From positions 265,021,192 through 265,085,191 of the forward strand of contig NC_081406.1 in the NCBI RefSeq assembly GCF_030272615.1: DNA of 64,000 bases, read 5' to 3'. The notes below the pieces were generated by a model. It was not told the DNA's origin, did no database searches, and worked only from the letters and a program-made list of their open reading frames with translations. The stretch is from Cryptomeria japonica. Its lineage: Eukaryota > Streptophyta > Pinopsida > Cupressales > Cupressaceae. The stretch's first letter is position 1. Each line of letters starts with the position of its first letter. A program made the translations under genes and the position numbers. Below are positions 11,093-21,291 of this stretch, piece after piece.

Positions 11093-13294
11093 CTACCCAT
11101 TAATTGGATAATTTTTGCTTTCCCCAAAGCAACCTTGCAAATTATGTTTCACAACCCCTGATCTTGTCACAGGAGGACTAGTCACAAATCTTTTACTCCT
11201 CTTTCTTTTTACACTTACAGGAGTTAGGCATGTTTTCTTAGGCCTACCAAGAGAGACTAAATGCCTCCCTTGCCCACCAGCAGGAGAAAGGGACAAAGTC
11301 TTTTGAATTCCAGCATCAATTTCCATTTGAGTCTTAAGATTATTTGGAGGCCTACCTCTCCCAGGAGAAACCACCAATGGTGAAAAAACTGAAGTTGTTT
11401 GGACAATTGGTAAACTCTTGCATGACTTTGGAGAGGTAAGGATAAATGGATTATCTTCAAAACTCAACTCTGTTGTAGCCAAAATCGCAAAAGGAATAGC
11501 AGATGCAGAAATTGGAAGGGTCGAGTTTATACCCCCCAAATCATTCTCAATTGAACAAACAACTCTATCAGTAATACCCTCATCCATTTGATGTGCATGA
11601 TTGTTAAAAATATCATTTACTTGCTGAACCAGATTCTCATCTAGCATAATAACAGGGACAACCTCTAACGGATTACTATTCCCTAAGGAAGATTCATTAG
11701 CCATATTAATTTCAACATTTAGAGGGGAATTATTAGACACCAAATTCTTAATTTCCTGAACTAAAGAAGCATCATTAGGAAAACCTATGGCAGGTACCTG
11801 TTTAATAGTTTCCCTATCGACCACTACATTTTTATCTAAATTCACATTCTTTGAAGAATCCAAAACCTCCTTTTGAGTGCATGAAGACAAATTATCATCC
11901 TTACCCTTTGTGTCATTATTTGGCATCTTAGGGCAATCTATCATCAATGGATGATCTACTCCATTCATCGGGGGATTACCATCCACTATACCACCGTTAT
12001 TAGAAAATGTCTTCAATAAAGACGAAAGTGAGACCGAACCCGAAGTGTGATCATTTGGTTTCCCAGAACTACGATACAATGGATTATTTTCAAGATTAAA
12101 GTGACATGTTTCTACCAATTTATGGGAAGAGACATTTCCACATCCTTCAACCCAAGGTCCCGTCGACAAACTATCTTTTTTTAAGGGATTTAGGGACAAA
12201 GCCAACAACCTGCTGGTTTTTCTTAAAATCCATAAGTAACTGAGCATCCAAAAGTAAAGGAGACTTAAGAAGCTCTGTATCTAATTTCTCAATTGACTGG
12301 TGCCAAATACCATCATGAGACTTGATATTACAAGTACGGGGGCAAACATTGTTAGGGTTAATAAGAACACAAATTTTTACTAGAACCTCCCCATCCACAA
12401 AGTCCATTTTAGATGTTAAAAAAGTTCCAATAGTATTTCCAATTTTCTCAAGAACATCTGGATCCATAAATTCAAAAGGAATTTTAGGTAAACCAAACCA
12501 GAAAGGAATAAGTTTTGAACTAGACCAAGAAGGAACAAAAAAGGTTTCCAAGACGCAATTGAAATTAAATGTTTTCCAAACCAATGATGCGAAGTTCTTA
12601 ATACCTCATCTCTGAAAGAAGGAGAACCAAAGACAATAATAAAAGCATTTGCAGACAATAATTGAAAATAATGCATATCCCCCCATCTTTTCTGCAATTT
12701 ATGATAAAACTTTAACAAACTAATTTGATCACCCCAAATTTCCCCAGAAATAGCATTCCTATGCAAACAATTCGCTTTCTTATCGACATAGGAACTCAAA
12801 AGATCAATACAAGGGATAGGAGCCCAAACCTATGATGAAGAAACCCCCGGCAGAATAGGATCAGAAGGTATCTTACTTACCTTTTCCGGACTAGCTTCCT
12901 TGAGGTTCACATTTACCTTATTTCCCACTTGATATGAAGAAATAGAAACCCTAGCCACAGTCTCCTTATTTGCCAAGCCAACAACCCTAGCAAATGTTCG
13001 TTGATTGCCCAGATCCAAAGACCATTTCCTCGAAAAGCCCTTGAATTGCTTCTCAGAATTCCCTTGATTCGCACCATTATTAAAACACCCTTGAGTGAAT
13101 CTCCTTCCATTGTTATTCTGCCTCCATGCCACACTTCGTTTGCTCCCAAAGAAGTCTTGAAAGTATTTTGAAGCTGGCCGAAAAACCTTGTTATTTCCAC
13201 TCCAATTTACCTGTATCGCCATGTCCTTCCATTTGTCGTTCGTGTAGACCCAGCCCACATCCTCCCATGAACCCAAATGTCCTCTATTAGCCAT
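11093..13294 (-). pseudogene. LINE F ORF1: nucleic-acid-binding protein (DUF4283-like), broken
   Basis: ORF1 of plant L1 elements coats the LINE RNA. The chain starts MANRGHLGSWEDVGWVY at 13294 and is rich in N, G, R and K. After a stop at about 12830 it resumes as 12799-12416 with RWGDMHYFQLLSANAFIIVF, the DUF4283-type segment. A frameshift near 12560 leads to 12584-12171 (PFWFGLPKIPFEFMDPDVLE...IGTFLT). A further shift gives 12247-11093, a long polar tail ending in basic residues. Cysteine-knuckle residues are not clear. It ends 20 bases before ORF2, in the usual order. At least three lesions make it inactive. Confidence 0.8.
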
Positions 13295-13980
13295 GTCCGA
13301 TCACTGTATTAACAGCAATAAATGCTTTTCTTCGCTTGAAGATACCCTTAAAACACAATCCTCCTTCCTCTATTTGATTTTCTATGCCCTAATTTTTCGA
13401 GGCAGAAGACAGAAAAAAACCCTAGCTGCGTTGCCAAAACTGTAAAAAATTGGCCTTTGATCTTTGAAAAGTGCAGTAAACCCTAGTCATGTTCTGTTCT
13501 CCTTGCATGCATATTTCAGACTACTTCTGGCGTCTCAGATCATCCTTGTAAGCAACAATTTCTATAGCAATAATTCACTATGACTGGAATAATTCAATTT
13601 GCACCTTTAGAAGTCTGGTTGCGCCTCCAATACAAGCCTCCCCAAAACCCTTTCAAAACAAATCGCGCGCCTTGTCTAGTTATATTTGATCTGTGGCTGA
13701 TCAGAATGAGAGTCGCCGCACAAATTCTCGCTCGCTGCTGCAGCGCAATGGCAGCAATTCGTTTATCCCTCTCTGTGACCTCCCTTTGCTAAAGTTGAAA
13801 TCACTTGGAATAGAGATGACAATCGCTGAAGTTTGCCAACCCTAGAAGTGAAATTGCTGGCCTCTTTCCTGATTGAATTCGAAAAAAAATAGCGCAGATT
13901 ATTCCCTCCTCCTCTCTGATGGAACAACCATCTTATCCTTCTGAAAATGAAACCTAGATTCCCTGATTGTTAACCGCTGT
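13295..13980 (-). other. LINE F 5' untranslated leader
   Basis: Less AT-rich than the surroundings, with a GC-rich patch near 13660-13760. Such 5' UTRs hold the internal promoter in L1-type elements. The right boundary is an estimate because no target duplication was found. The 70-codon open frame at 13580-13792 is not supported as a gene. Confidence 0.45.
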
Positions 13981-14882
13981 CGGGCATGGTGTAAGACCGA
14001 TATTTTGCATGCTTGTGGAATGTTGTGTACCATTTTCACAAACATTTTTTCATGAGACTATTTAATGTTTGGCAACACCCATAGAATGAATGCACAGTGT
14101 CAAATACACAACTAAAAGATCCATGACTAACATCATGAAGTAAAATTGCTAACTTATCAAGTTTGTCAATGTCAAGCTCCCTACCTGAACTCAGCGGACA
14201 TAAAGTTCTATGGTTCTCTCTCCCTATTCCTTTTTGTTAACTGCCAAATGTGTAACTCAGGGTACAATATTTTTCTGAATTGGTACATCAAAAATATCCC
14301 AAGCTAGCACCATCATACCTTATCCTTGTTATGCATGTTTGTTACTCTTTGCATTAAGTTGTTTTTCTTACCTTGAACCCTTTGTGCAACATATATTGCC
14401 TATGCTACCAATAACTCTGATGGGAAAAACTGTAAATCTATTTGTGGCAAAATAAATGAGCAAAATCCTTCAACATAAATCAATGACCATATATTATTTT
14501 GGAGAGTGTGTCCATTGAAATAATTAGAAGTTCTAAAATTTTCATCTTCGGCCAAAATATTGTTATCTTCAACGCAACTTCTTGCAGTATGGTTGTATAG
14601 TGTGACACAGTGTTTCCAGTTCTCAAGGACAATTACAAAAGCCCTTAACACATTATCATATTCATCATGCACTTTGAGAGAATAAGTAAGGTCTTTTCGC
14701 AACACCCACATGATCGTTTATGAGAAAATGCAACTCCAGCCCTTTCTCATTTTTATCTTCAACTTTTTCAGCCAAAGATTATGACACAGTGGCTTCATGT
14801 CTACCAATTGCATTTCCTTGAAAAGTTTCTAAAGCATTTTCAACAAATTTTGTTTGTGCTCAATGTTGTTCTAATGCATTCG
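13981..14882. other. No assigned feature; one unrecognised 103-codon minus frame
   Basis: No repeat partner or domain is seen. The minus frame at 14400-14711 begins MWVLRKDLTYSLKVHDEYDN. It lies downstream of the gene fragment at 15040-15790 on the same strand but does not resemble the end of that protein, and I cannot say what it is. Confidence 0.3.
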
Positions 14883-14894
14883 ATGTGATGAGAT

Positions 14895-15014
14895 TTTTTT
14901 TTTTTGGTCGATAAAAGGCATAGCCAGAATAATATATTGATTTTAAGGAAAATTTACAGCATGAAACCTCAGATTTCCAAAATAGCCCAGTAGACCTAAA
15001 AACTATGAAAATGA
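14895..15014 (-). mobile_element. 5'-truncated LINE tail, about 120 bp, with target duplication
   Basis: A run of T (about 14894-14906) leads into ggtcgataaaaggcat, resembling the 3' ends of LINEs F and G. The flanks are atgtgatgagat (14883-14894) and atgtaatgagat (15015-15026), a 12-bp target-site duplication with one mismatch. This is the footprint of a severely truncated insertion by target-primed reverse transcription. It lies just past the C-terminal end of the N-acetylglucosaminidase copy. Confidence 0.75.
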
Positions 15015-15039
15015 ATGTAATGAGATCTTTATTGAGGAA

Positions 15040-15790
15040 ATCATTTTAGATAATATATGAACCGCAACTTCAACTATTTTGGTTCCATAATCATGAAGTA
15101 AACTAAGTTCTATTTCACATTATTATTTGGGTTCTTGCATTCCATTCATACTATTTTTTGCTATTTGGGATTAATACCATTTCAGACATAAATCATAAAC
15201 CACGAGATCATGCACATGCCAACCCCAGCCATCATTGATCTCTAACTTGTTTGAGCCTCAACTATCCAAGATGAAATGGCATCTAAAACCCCATACTCTG
15301 CAATATTTTTAGCAAAATTATGTAACATGCACCAGATATAAGGAATACTATAAAACTTATTTTAGCTAGACCCAACAGATTTCACCTCTGCAAATAAATC
15401 AAGGACAACCATCCTTCCTATGGGATCTGAATGTAGGAATTCTTTCATCTGAAGTGGCTTCCAATATGGATCATATGAGAATAACCAATCCTAAATTAAC
15501 CAAATCACATAATCATCACCAACATATATTGCTTTGAATACTACAGCTCCAAGTATGGATATATATTATAGATCATCTATTGGTTTTGTGTTCCCATCAA
15601 ATGTGTCACAGTTGTATATCTAGCCTTTTCACCCATATTCTTTTCTTTGTTCTTCGATAAATCATTTCGACAAATAGTAGATCAGTTGCACCAAGAAGCG
15701 AAGTACAACACCATTTTGGATTGCTGTCAACTGTGAACTTCACTAAAATTATTAGACTGCATTCAGAGTGGCTTCAACTATGCCTTTCTA
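15040..15790 (-). pseudogene. Degenerate alpha-N-acetylglucosaminidase (NAGLU family, GH89) copy
   Basis: On the minus strand, conserved plant NAGLU blocks appear in order: NPKWCCTSLLGATDLLFVE (about 15725-15665), [69 protein letters not shown] and [11 protein letters not shown] (to about 15245), then MMAGVGMCM. After a short garbled stretch, VVYDL and SEM follow with one base missing. The frame then jumps to YEWNARTQIIM and LLHDYG, which belong near the enzyme's C-terminus, so an internal segment of well over 100 codons is deleted. Several stops and a frameshift disable it. GH89 enzymes remove terminal alpha-linked N-acetylglucosamine. Conserved blocks run together without an obvious intron, which suggests a retrocopy or a single-exon fragment. 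No poly(A) tail was found. This is the only host-gene trace in the window. Confidence 0.85.
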
Positions 15791-16555
15791 TAGGAGTATG
15801 ATTAAAGATAGGGTTCATTTCAATTCTTCTAATGACAATGTAACCTTCCTACCATTGAACATTGTGAGTAAGGTGATAGATTTTTTGGGGTCCTGAATTG
15901 TAGGGAGCTAATGAAGTTTGGCCTTTAGTTTTCATGGCGTATTCTTGCTGAGAACATGGTTTCAGAAAAATGGTGGGGTTTTCAAACTCCTTTCAGGTGT
16001 TATACTATTTTTGAAAGCATTTGATAATGTTGACTTAATTTAGTATGTGGTTTCAAATAATGCATCGGGTTTGTTATGTGGTTAGGCAACCATTGCAGAG
16101 ACTGAATAAAGTTTTGAAACAATACAAACACCCTGATGATTTTCACCTTTGTCTTTATTTATATCTGCAAACATAGTGTCCAGCTAGGAGGTGGTTGCTA
16201 ATACTTCTTCACACCCCGAAGATACAAAAGATATAAGCTCACTTTTATTATAAGAAATTCCATTCACCTTGTTTCTTTGCCTTATCAATTTTTGCCCAGA
16301 TAGAGATTTTAAAACTGTATTGAAATGCTAATGTCTTCAAATTAAAAATAAGATTTTGATGGGTAAGTTAGATGTGATAGGGGACGCAAGGGGTTTTAGA
16401 GCCTTCTAAAATCTCTGATACTCTTTATTCACTTTCATTAATTTTCTTTGCTGGTAATTGTCAAGTTTTTAGGTCATATTTGTGGGTCGTATATTTGCAT
16501 GAAATTTAATCACATGATGCATAGAAATTTTGAGGCATAGAATGGCATGAGGAGA
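15791..16555. other. No feature recognised
   Basis: AT-rich. No further NAGLU blocks are readable upstream on the minus strand, and RNase H text of element E starts only near 16556. Confidence 0.4.
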
Positions 16556-17100
16556 TGAAAGTTTAAAGTTTTCTAGGTTCAAATTACGAACAACAAATGG
16601 ACATCAGCTTGTCAACAATCTTTTGAAGCATTAAAAACATCCCTTACACAAGCTTCGTTTTTTAGAGGACCTAACTAGAAACTTCATTTCCATATTCACA
16701 CTAATGCCTCTAATTTTGTTATTAGAGGTGTTTTTGGGATAAAAGGAAGGCAATTTAGAATATTAAATTTACTATATCAATAAGAATTTGCAAGGGACTA
16801 AGCTCAATTATTAAGAAAGAAATATTGTTAATTGTCATATATGTAATCAACAAGTTTAGATATTAATTATTGATTATTTTATTTATATTATTATTAATCA
16901 TGTAGCAATATGTAGTTTGATGAAAAATCAATGATTAGAGGCAAACTATTTAGCTGGTTGTTGTTACAACAAGAGTTTGATATTAGTAATGTTGACAAGC
17001 TAGGTAAAGCCAATGTGGTGGCTGACTTTCTATCAAGACTGACAACTTCAGTAAAGGAACTAGTTGTGGATGATTCCTTCCTTGATGAACATTTATTTTC
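16556..17100 (+). pseudogene. Element E RNase H domain (remnant)
   Basis: Plus-strand text matches the RNase H part of a Tat-like gypsy pol. ACQQSFEALKTSLTQASFF and LHFHIHTNASNFVI (the DAS block with D changed to N) are followed by a decayed stretch. Then QQEFDISNVDKLGKANVVAD and FLSRL mark the end of the domain. Stops occur throughout, for example after FRGPN. It resumes the polyprotein broken off near 4800, so the intervening 11.7 kb is later insertion, plus a loss of the YXDD part of RT. Confidence 0.8.
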
Positions 17101-17219
17101 ACTGTGAATACGCCTTGGTATGCAAAATATATAGCTAACTATTTGGTTGTAGCAAAAACATCCCCGCATCTATCACCAAATGAAATGCACCAACTGGCTC
17201 AACATAGATTTCCATATTC

Positions 17220-17358
17220 ATGGATAGTTGGTTATTTTTTTATATAGGGCTTGATAATGTTATGTGTAGGTACATCAGAGAGGATGAAGTTTTTGAGATT
17301 CTCAAAGCTTGTTATGATGAGCCTTGTGATGGACATTTTGCAGTTAAGAGACAGTAAT
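17220..17358 (+). pseudogene. Element E integrase zinc-binding region, left half
   Basis: EVFEILKACYDEPCDGHFAV is readable with one or two base changes and is the start of the HHCC zinc domain of gypsy integrase. The text stops at 17358, where element C is inserted, and resumes in frame at 26100. Confidence 0.75.
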
Positions 17359-18161
17359 TGATGCAGGAGCATCCCCAGTTCATAGCAATCTTGCGTCAAC
17401 CAAAAACATTTTCTTTTTGTTTTGCTTTCTGTTTGCAGTTTCAGTTTTCCTTTCTGCGTGTCCTGGTTTTGGCTCACCGGATCCTGTGGAGTTGGATTCT
17501 ACTTGAAGACTTGATCATCTTTCTTGTTTCCTAACCGCATCGCATTTGGATTATTTTCCTGCAAGATATCACTATTGGTTTCTTCGATAGTTTCCTGTTA
17601 CCGATTGGCAGTTCTTGTTACCGGTTGCCTAGACCTATTTTGGTGATCTACCGGAACCCCTTCTGAAGCTTGCGGAGCTTTGGGCGTTGATTCTGATGTT
17701 CCTTGGCGTGTGGCCGACCTTTTCCCACGATCTACGTTTCATCCTTTGGATTTTCCGGAGGAATCTCTTGGCGGAGGCCGACCTTGTTTATTCTGCACAT
17801 TAGGTCTTGTTCTTCGGGTTTTTATCCCTTTTGGGCCGACTGGATCCTTTGGATCGATATATATAATTGTAATTGCACATTAGAATGTAAACAAGGAGAG
17901 AATCAAGTAGCTAGACTATGCGTAGAAGATAGATCTCATGATTCAAGGTCTCAGTTGTGACCTATTTTGTATGTTCTACAAGGCCTGTGAGCCAGTATGT
18001 TGTAACCCGGTTGTTACCGGTTGGTTATAATCAATTTTCATGCAATAAAAAAATATGTTCTCCATTGCCTCCATCATATCTTTGTGTTTCTATTGTGTTT
18101 ACTCTTATTGATCGGTCCGAATTGATCTCTTTGAGGTTCCTCCTCACCAGTAACTGCTTCA
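17359..18161 (+). repeat. 5' LTR of element C
   Basis: 803 bp, begins TGATGCAGG and ends GCTTCA. It matches 25299-26099 throughout with scattered, mostly transition, differences. A TATA box (gatatatataa, 17856-17866) is placed as expected for the element promoter and is shared by the 3' copy at 25796-25806. Confidence 0.93.
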
Positions 18162-18163
18162 AG

Positions 18164-18175
18164 TGGTATCAAAGC
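18164..18175 (+). promoter_or_regulatory. Primer binding site of element C (tRNA-iMet)
   Basis: TGGTATCAAAGC, one G-to-A change from the perfect TGGTATCAGAGC, starting two bases after the LTR. Confidence 0.88.
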
Positions 18176-18270
18176 AAAGTTTTGTTATGGAGGTTGTGTA
18201 TCCTAAAAATTTTGTTGCAAGGTGGTGGATTACGGATCTGACCTGCAGCTGCAAAGGACTAGCGTGAACG

Positions 18271-19340
18271 ATGGCACGAAGAGGAGCTAGGAATGGTGAA
18301 GCACGTGGGAATGCAGACCCTATTTTGATGATGTTGTGAGGTATAACAACCTGGTTGGAAGCCGTGGAGACAGCCCAAAGAAAAGGCTAACATATCGAAG
18401 ATGTGAGTGAAGATGAAGGAGAAGAAGCCCCGACAGAACAAGCAAACCTACTGGCGGTTGATCCGGATGAGGAAAGGTTTTTGAGGGTTTTGAGTAGGGC
18501 GAATACTAAACCTCATTTTACCCCACCGGAATATGATGGGAAGTTAGATTCAGATGAATTGATGGATTGGATTTCGGAGATGGAGAATTATTTTGATTTT
18601 GAAAACAATTCAGAAGAGAGGAAGGTGAAATATGCCTGTACCTGGTTGAAAGGTCATGCATCTCTTTGGTGGGAGCATTTGCAAGTTGATAGACAAAGAA
18701 GAGGTAAAGAGAAGATTAAGACATGGGATCAGATGATTAATAAGTTGAAATCAAAGTTTATGCCAGCTGATTATCAAGTGAATATGTTCTGGAAGTTGCA
18801 GAATTTGAGACAGAAGGAATCTAGTGTGAAGGAGTACACTGAAGCATTTTACAAGTTGAATATCATATCTGGACATGTTGATGATGAAGTTGAACAAGTT
18901 GCAAGATATTTGAATGGATTGTGGATGTCTATACAAGATGAACTCAATTTGATCAAATTGGAGAGTGTTGAAGAGGCTTACCAGTATGCCCAAAAGGCAG
19001 AAGAGAACTTAAACAAAAGACATGAGCAGAGGCAGAGAGGCAGAGGTGGAAGGTTTACTAGAGGAAGATTTCAAGGAGGAAGATAATATATCAGAGGTAG
19101 AGGAACCAGTACAGATCAGAACAATGACAAGGAAGTGAACAAATAAGGTAATTCATACCAGAAGGATGACAGAAACTTCTACTAGAGGAGAGAATCAAAT
19201 AGTTACCGGAATCAGAATTTTGGAAGACAAGACAAGAGAACATTTAGAGGAACCTACTTTAAGTATGGAGGAGAAGGACATCGTGCATTCGAGTGTAAGA
19301 AGATAGAAAATACCGAAAGAGTGGCAGTGGTGGAATAAAA
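18271..19340 (+). pseudogene. Element C Gag (retrotransposon capsid and zinc knuckle)
   Basis: Gag packages the element RNA. The most likely original start is ATG 18271 (MARRGARNGEARGNAD), in the same frame as the long open part 18403-19086 but cut off from it by two stops. The capsid region shows FTPPEYDGKLDSDELMDWI, ACTWLKGHASLWWEHL, TWDQMINKLKSKFMP and SSVKEYTEAFYKL, typical Retrotrans_gag blocks. It is followed by an RGRGGRF-type basic tail. The single zinc knuckle near 19255-19300 reads YFKYGGEGHRAFEC, so two of the zinc-binding cysteines have become tyrosine. A stop at 19084 separates capsid from knuckle. Confidence 0.9.
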
Positions 19341-19380
19341 CCCCACCAGATCAGACAATAAATCAGAAGATGGAGAACTA

Positions 19381-20103
19381 TTGGTGATGAGGAGACCTTT
19401 GTGTCATACCGAAGGAGATGAAGAGCCCTTGCAGAGGAAGAATTTGTTCAAGTCTAGATGTAAGGTATCTGGTAAGTGTTGTAAAGTTGTTATTGATAGT
19501 GATAGTTCAGATAATCTTATTTCAAAAGAAATGGTGAATAAGTTGAAATTGGAGAGATTGAAATACCCTAAGCCTTATCAGATAGCATGGATTCAGGATG
19601 AACACAAGTTGTTAGTAAGTGAACAATGTTTGGTGAAATTGAAAAATGGGAATTATCATGATGAAGTCTTGTGTGATATTATGCCTATGGATATTTGTCA
19701 TCTCTTGTTGGGTAGACCTTAGCAATTTGATAGACAGGCAGTACATGATGGGAGGAAGAATACATACACTATTGTAGCCAATGGGATGAAGCAAACCTTG
19801 TTGCCTTTGGAGGAACCTTTGAAGAATGAAGTTTGTACAAATGATAGAATCTATTTGGTAGATGGAAGGAAATTCCTAGATGGACCGAGACATGAGAATG
19901 TGTGTTTTGCCTTAATTCCTAAGAAGACTAAGAAACCAGAACCAGAAGGAGAACACCCAGAGGAGATAAAAGATTTGTTGACAGAATATGAAGACATCAT
20001 TTCAGATAATGTACCTGATGGATTGCCACCTGTGAGAAGTATTAGTAATTGCATGGACTTGGTTCTCAGAGTTAGTTTGCCAACAAAGCTGCACACCAAT
20101 TAA
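19381..20103 (+). pseudogene. Element C aspartic protease and linker to RT
   Basis: The protease would cut the Gag-Pol polyprotein. The frame 19381-19722 shows KVSGKCCKVVIDSDSSDNLI. The active-site D-S-G/T triplet of relatives is D-S-D here, a glycine-to-aspartate change expected to kill it. Then come PYQIAWIQDEHKLLVSEQ and DICHLLLGRP, the usual end of the domain, followed by a stop where tryptophan is expected (TAG at 19720). The linker 19786-20103 includes EDIISDNVPDGLPPVRSI, the standard lead-in to RT. It is followed by a frame change before 20124. Confidence 0.88.
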
Positions 20104-20123
20104 CACCGATAGAGAATGAAGAA

Positions 20124-20780
20124 ATGAATAGACAAGTGCAGGAGTTGTTGAAGAAAGGTTTGATCAGGGAGAGTCTAAGCCCTTGTGCAGTACCAGTTGT
20201 ATTAGCACCTAAGACGAATAAAGAATGGACAATGTGTACTGATTCCAGAGAACTAAACAAGATCATAGTGAAATACCGGTTTCCTTTGCCTAGGATGGAT
20301 GACATAATGGACTATTTGAGTTGAGAAAAATACTTTACAAAGATAGATTTGAAGAGTGGATATCATCGGATCAGGATCAGAGAAGGTGATGAGTGGAAGA
20401 CAGTGTTTAAGACAAATGAAGGACTATATGAATGGTTAGTGATGCCTTTTGGATTGACTAATGTACCGAGTACTTTCATGAGGCTGATGAATAAGGTATT
20501 GAAAAAATTATAGGGTAAGTTTGTTATTGTGTATTTGGATGACATTTTGATTTTCGTTAAGACAAAAGAGGAGCATTTGTTGCAGTTAAGACAAGTTTTG
20601 CAGAGGTTGAGAGAAGAAAAATTGTTGATCAACATTAAGAAGTGTACTTTCATGAAGGATGAGTTAGTCTATTTGGGATTTGTAATATCTGAGGATGGTT
20701 TGAAGATGGACCCTGACATGGATTGGCTAGTTTTTACTAGAAGTTTATCACAAATTTTAGTTCAGTTTGTAACCCTATGA
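20124..20780 (+). pseudogene. Element C reverse transcriptase
   Basis: This domain copies element RNA to DNA. Blocks in order are [55 protein letters not shown] (first catalytic aspartate), [17 protein letters not shown] and YLDDILIF near 20530, the intact YXDD catalytic box. The thumb and connection region follows (LINIKKCTFMKDELVYLGFV). In-frame stops stand near 20322 and 20511, and there is a frame change near 20740-20780. Sequence between FVISEDGLKMDPD and TETMRGD is shortened relative to the family. Confidence 0.92.
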
Positions 20781-21291
20781 CTGAGACCATGAGAGGAGAT
20801 CGGAAGGAATTCAAGTGGACCACTGGAGCAAACAAAAGATTTGAATTGTTGAAGCAGAAAGTGACTGAGCAGCCTGTGTTGGTTTTACCAGATTTTAATA
20901 AAGTATTTCAAATGGATTGTGATGCAAGTGGAATAGCAATAGGAGCAGTCTTGAGTCAAGAAGGGAGAGTAGTAGCCTATTTCAATGAGATGGTTAGTGT
21001 ATGATCAGGAGTTTTATGCCATAGTTCAAGCCTTGAAGAACAGGAGACATTACTTGTTGCCTAAGGAGTTTGTGTTGTACACATATCATCAAAATTTGCA
21101 GTATTTGAACAGTCAGGGTAAGTTGAATCAAAGACATATGAGATGGGTAGAATTCTTGCAGAGTTGCACATTTTTGTTGAAGCATAAAAGTAGGAAATCT
21201 AACAAAGTTGTTGATGCATTGAGTAGGAGAAGGAGTTTGTTGACAGAGATGAGAGTGACAGTATTAGGATTTGAAGATTTGAAGACCTTGT
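20777..21291 (+). pseudogene. Element C RNase H domain
   Basis: This domain removes the RNA strand after reverse transcription. PVLVLPDFNKVFQMDCDASG (catalytic aspartate in DCDAS) and AIGAVLSQEGRVVAYF are followed by a frame change near 20990. Then YDQEFYAIVQALKNRRHYLL and VVDALSRR appear. The reading frame is cut at 21291 by solo LTR D and continues directly at 23846 once D and one CTTGT copy are disregarded. Confidence 0.9.

Larger units (their letters stand above)
6305..13980 (-). mobile_element. LINE F: near full-length plant L1-type retrotransposon
   Basis: Read on the minus strand: a 5' leader (about 13980-13295), ORF1 (13294-11093), ORF2 (11072-6872), a 3' UTR, and a terminal A-run seen as T-run 6305-6315 on the plus strand. 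The terminal CTTTTATTG before the A-run resembles the ends of LINE G and of the short LINE tail at 14895. No target-site duplication was found, so the 5' limit is approximate. ORF2 is open over long stretches, which makes this one of the younger layers, but stops and frameshifts disable both ORFs. It sits inside E, between its RT and RNase H pieces. Confidence 0.9.

Noticed and set aside
13980-14060. Target-site duplication for LINE F
   Set aside because: Compared the flank left of 6305 with several stretches right of 13300; only chance matches of up to about 10 bases not placed at the LINE ends.
14400-14711. 103-codon minus frame as a gene or NAGLU exon
   Set aside because: Does not resemble NAGLU or any other family I know, no flanking splice or promoter evidence.
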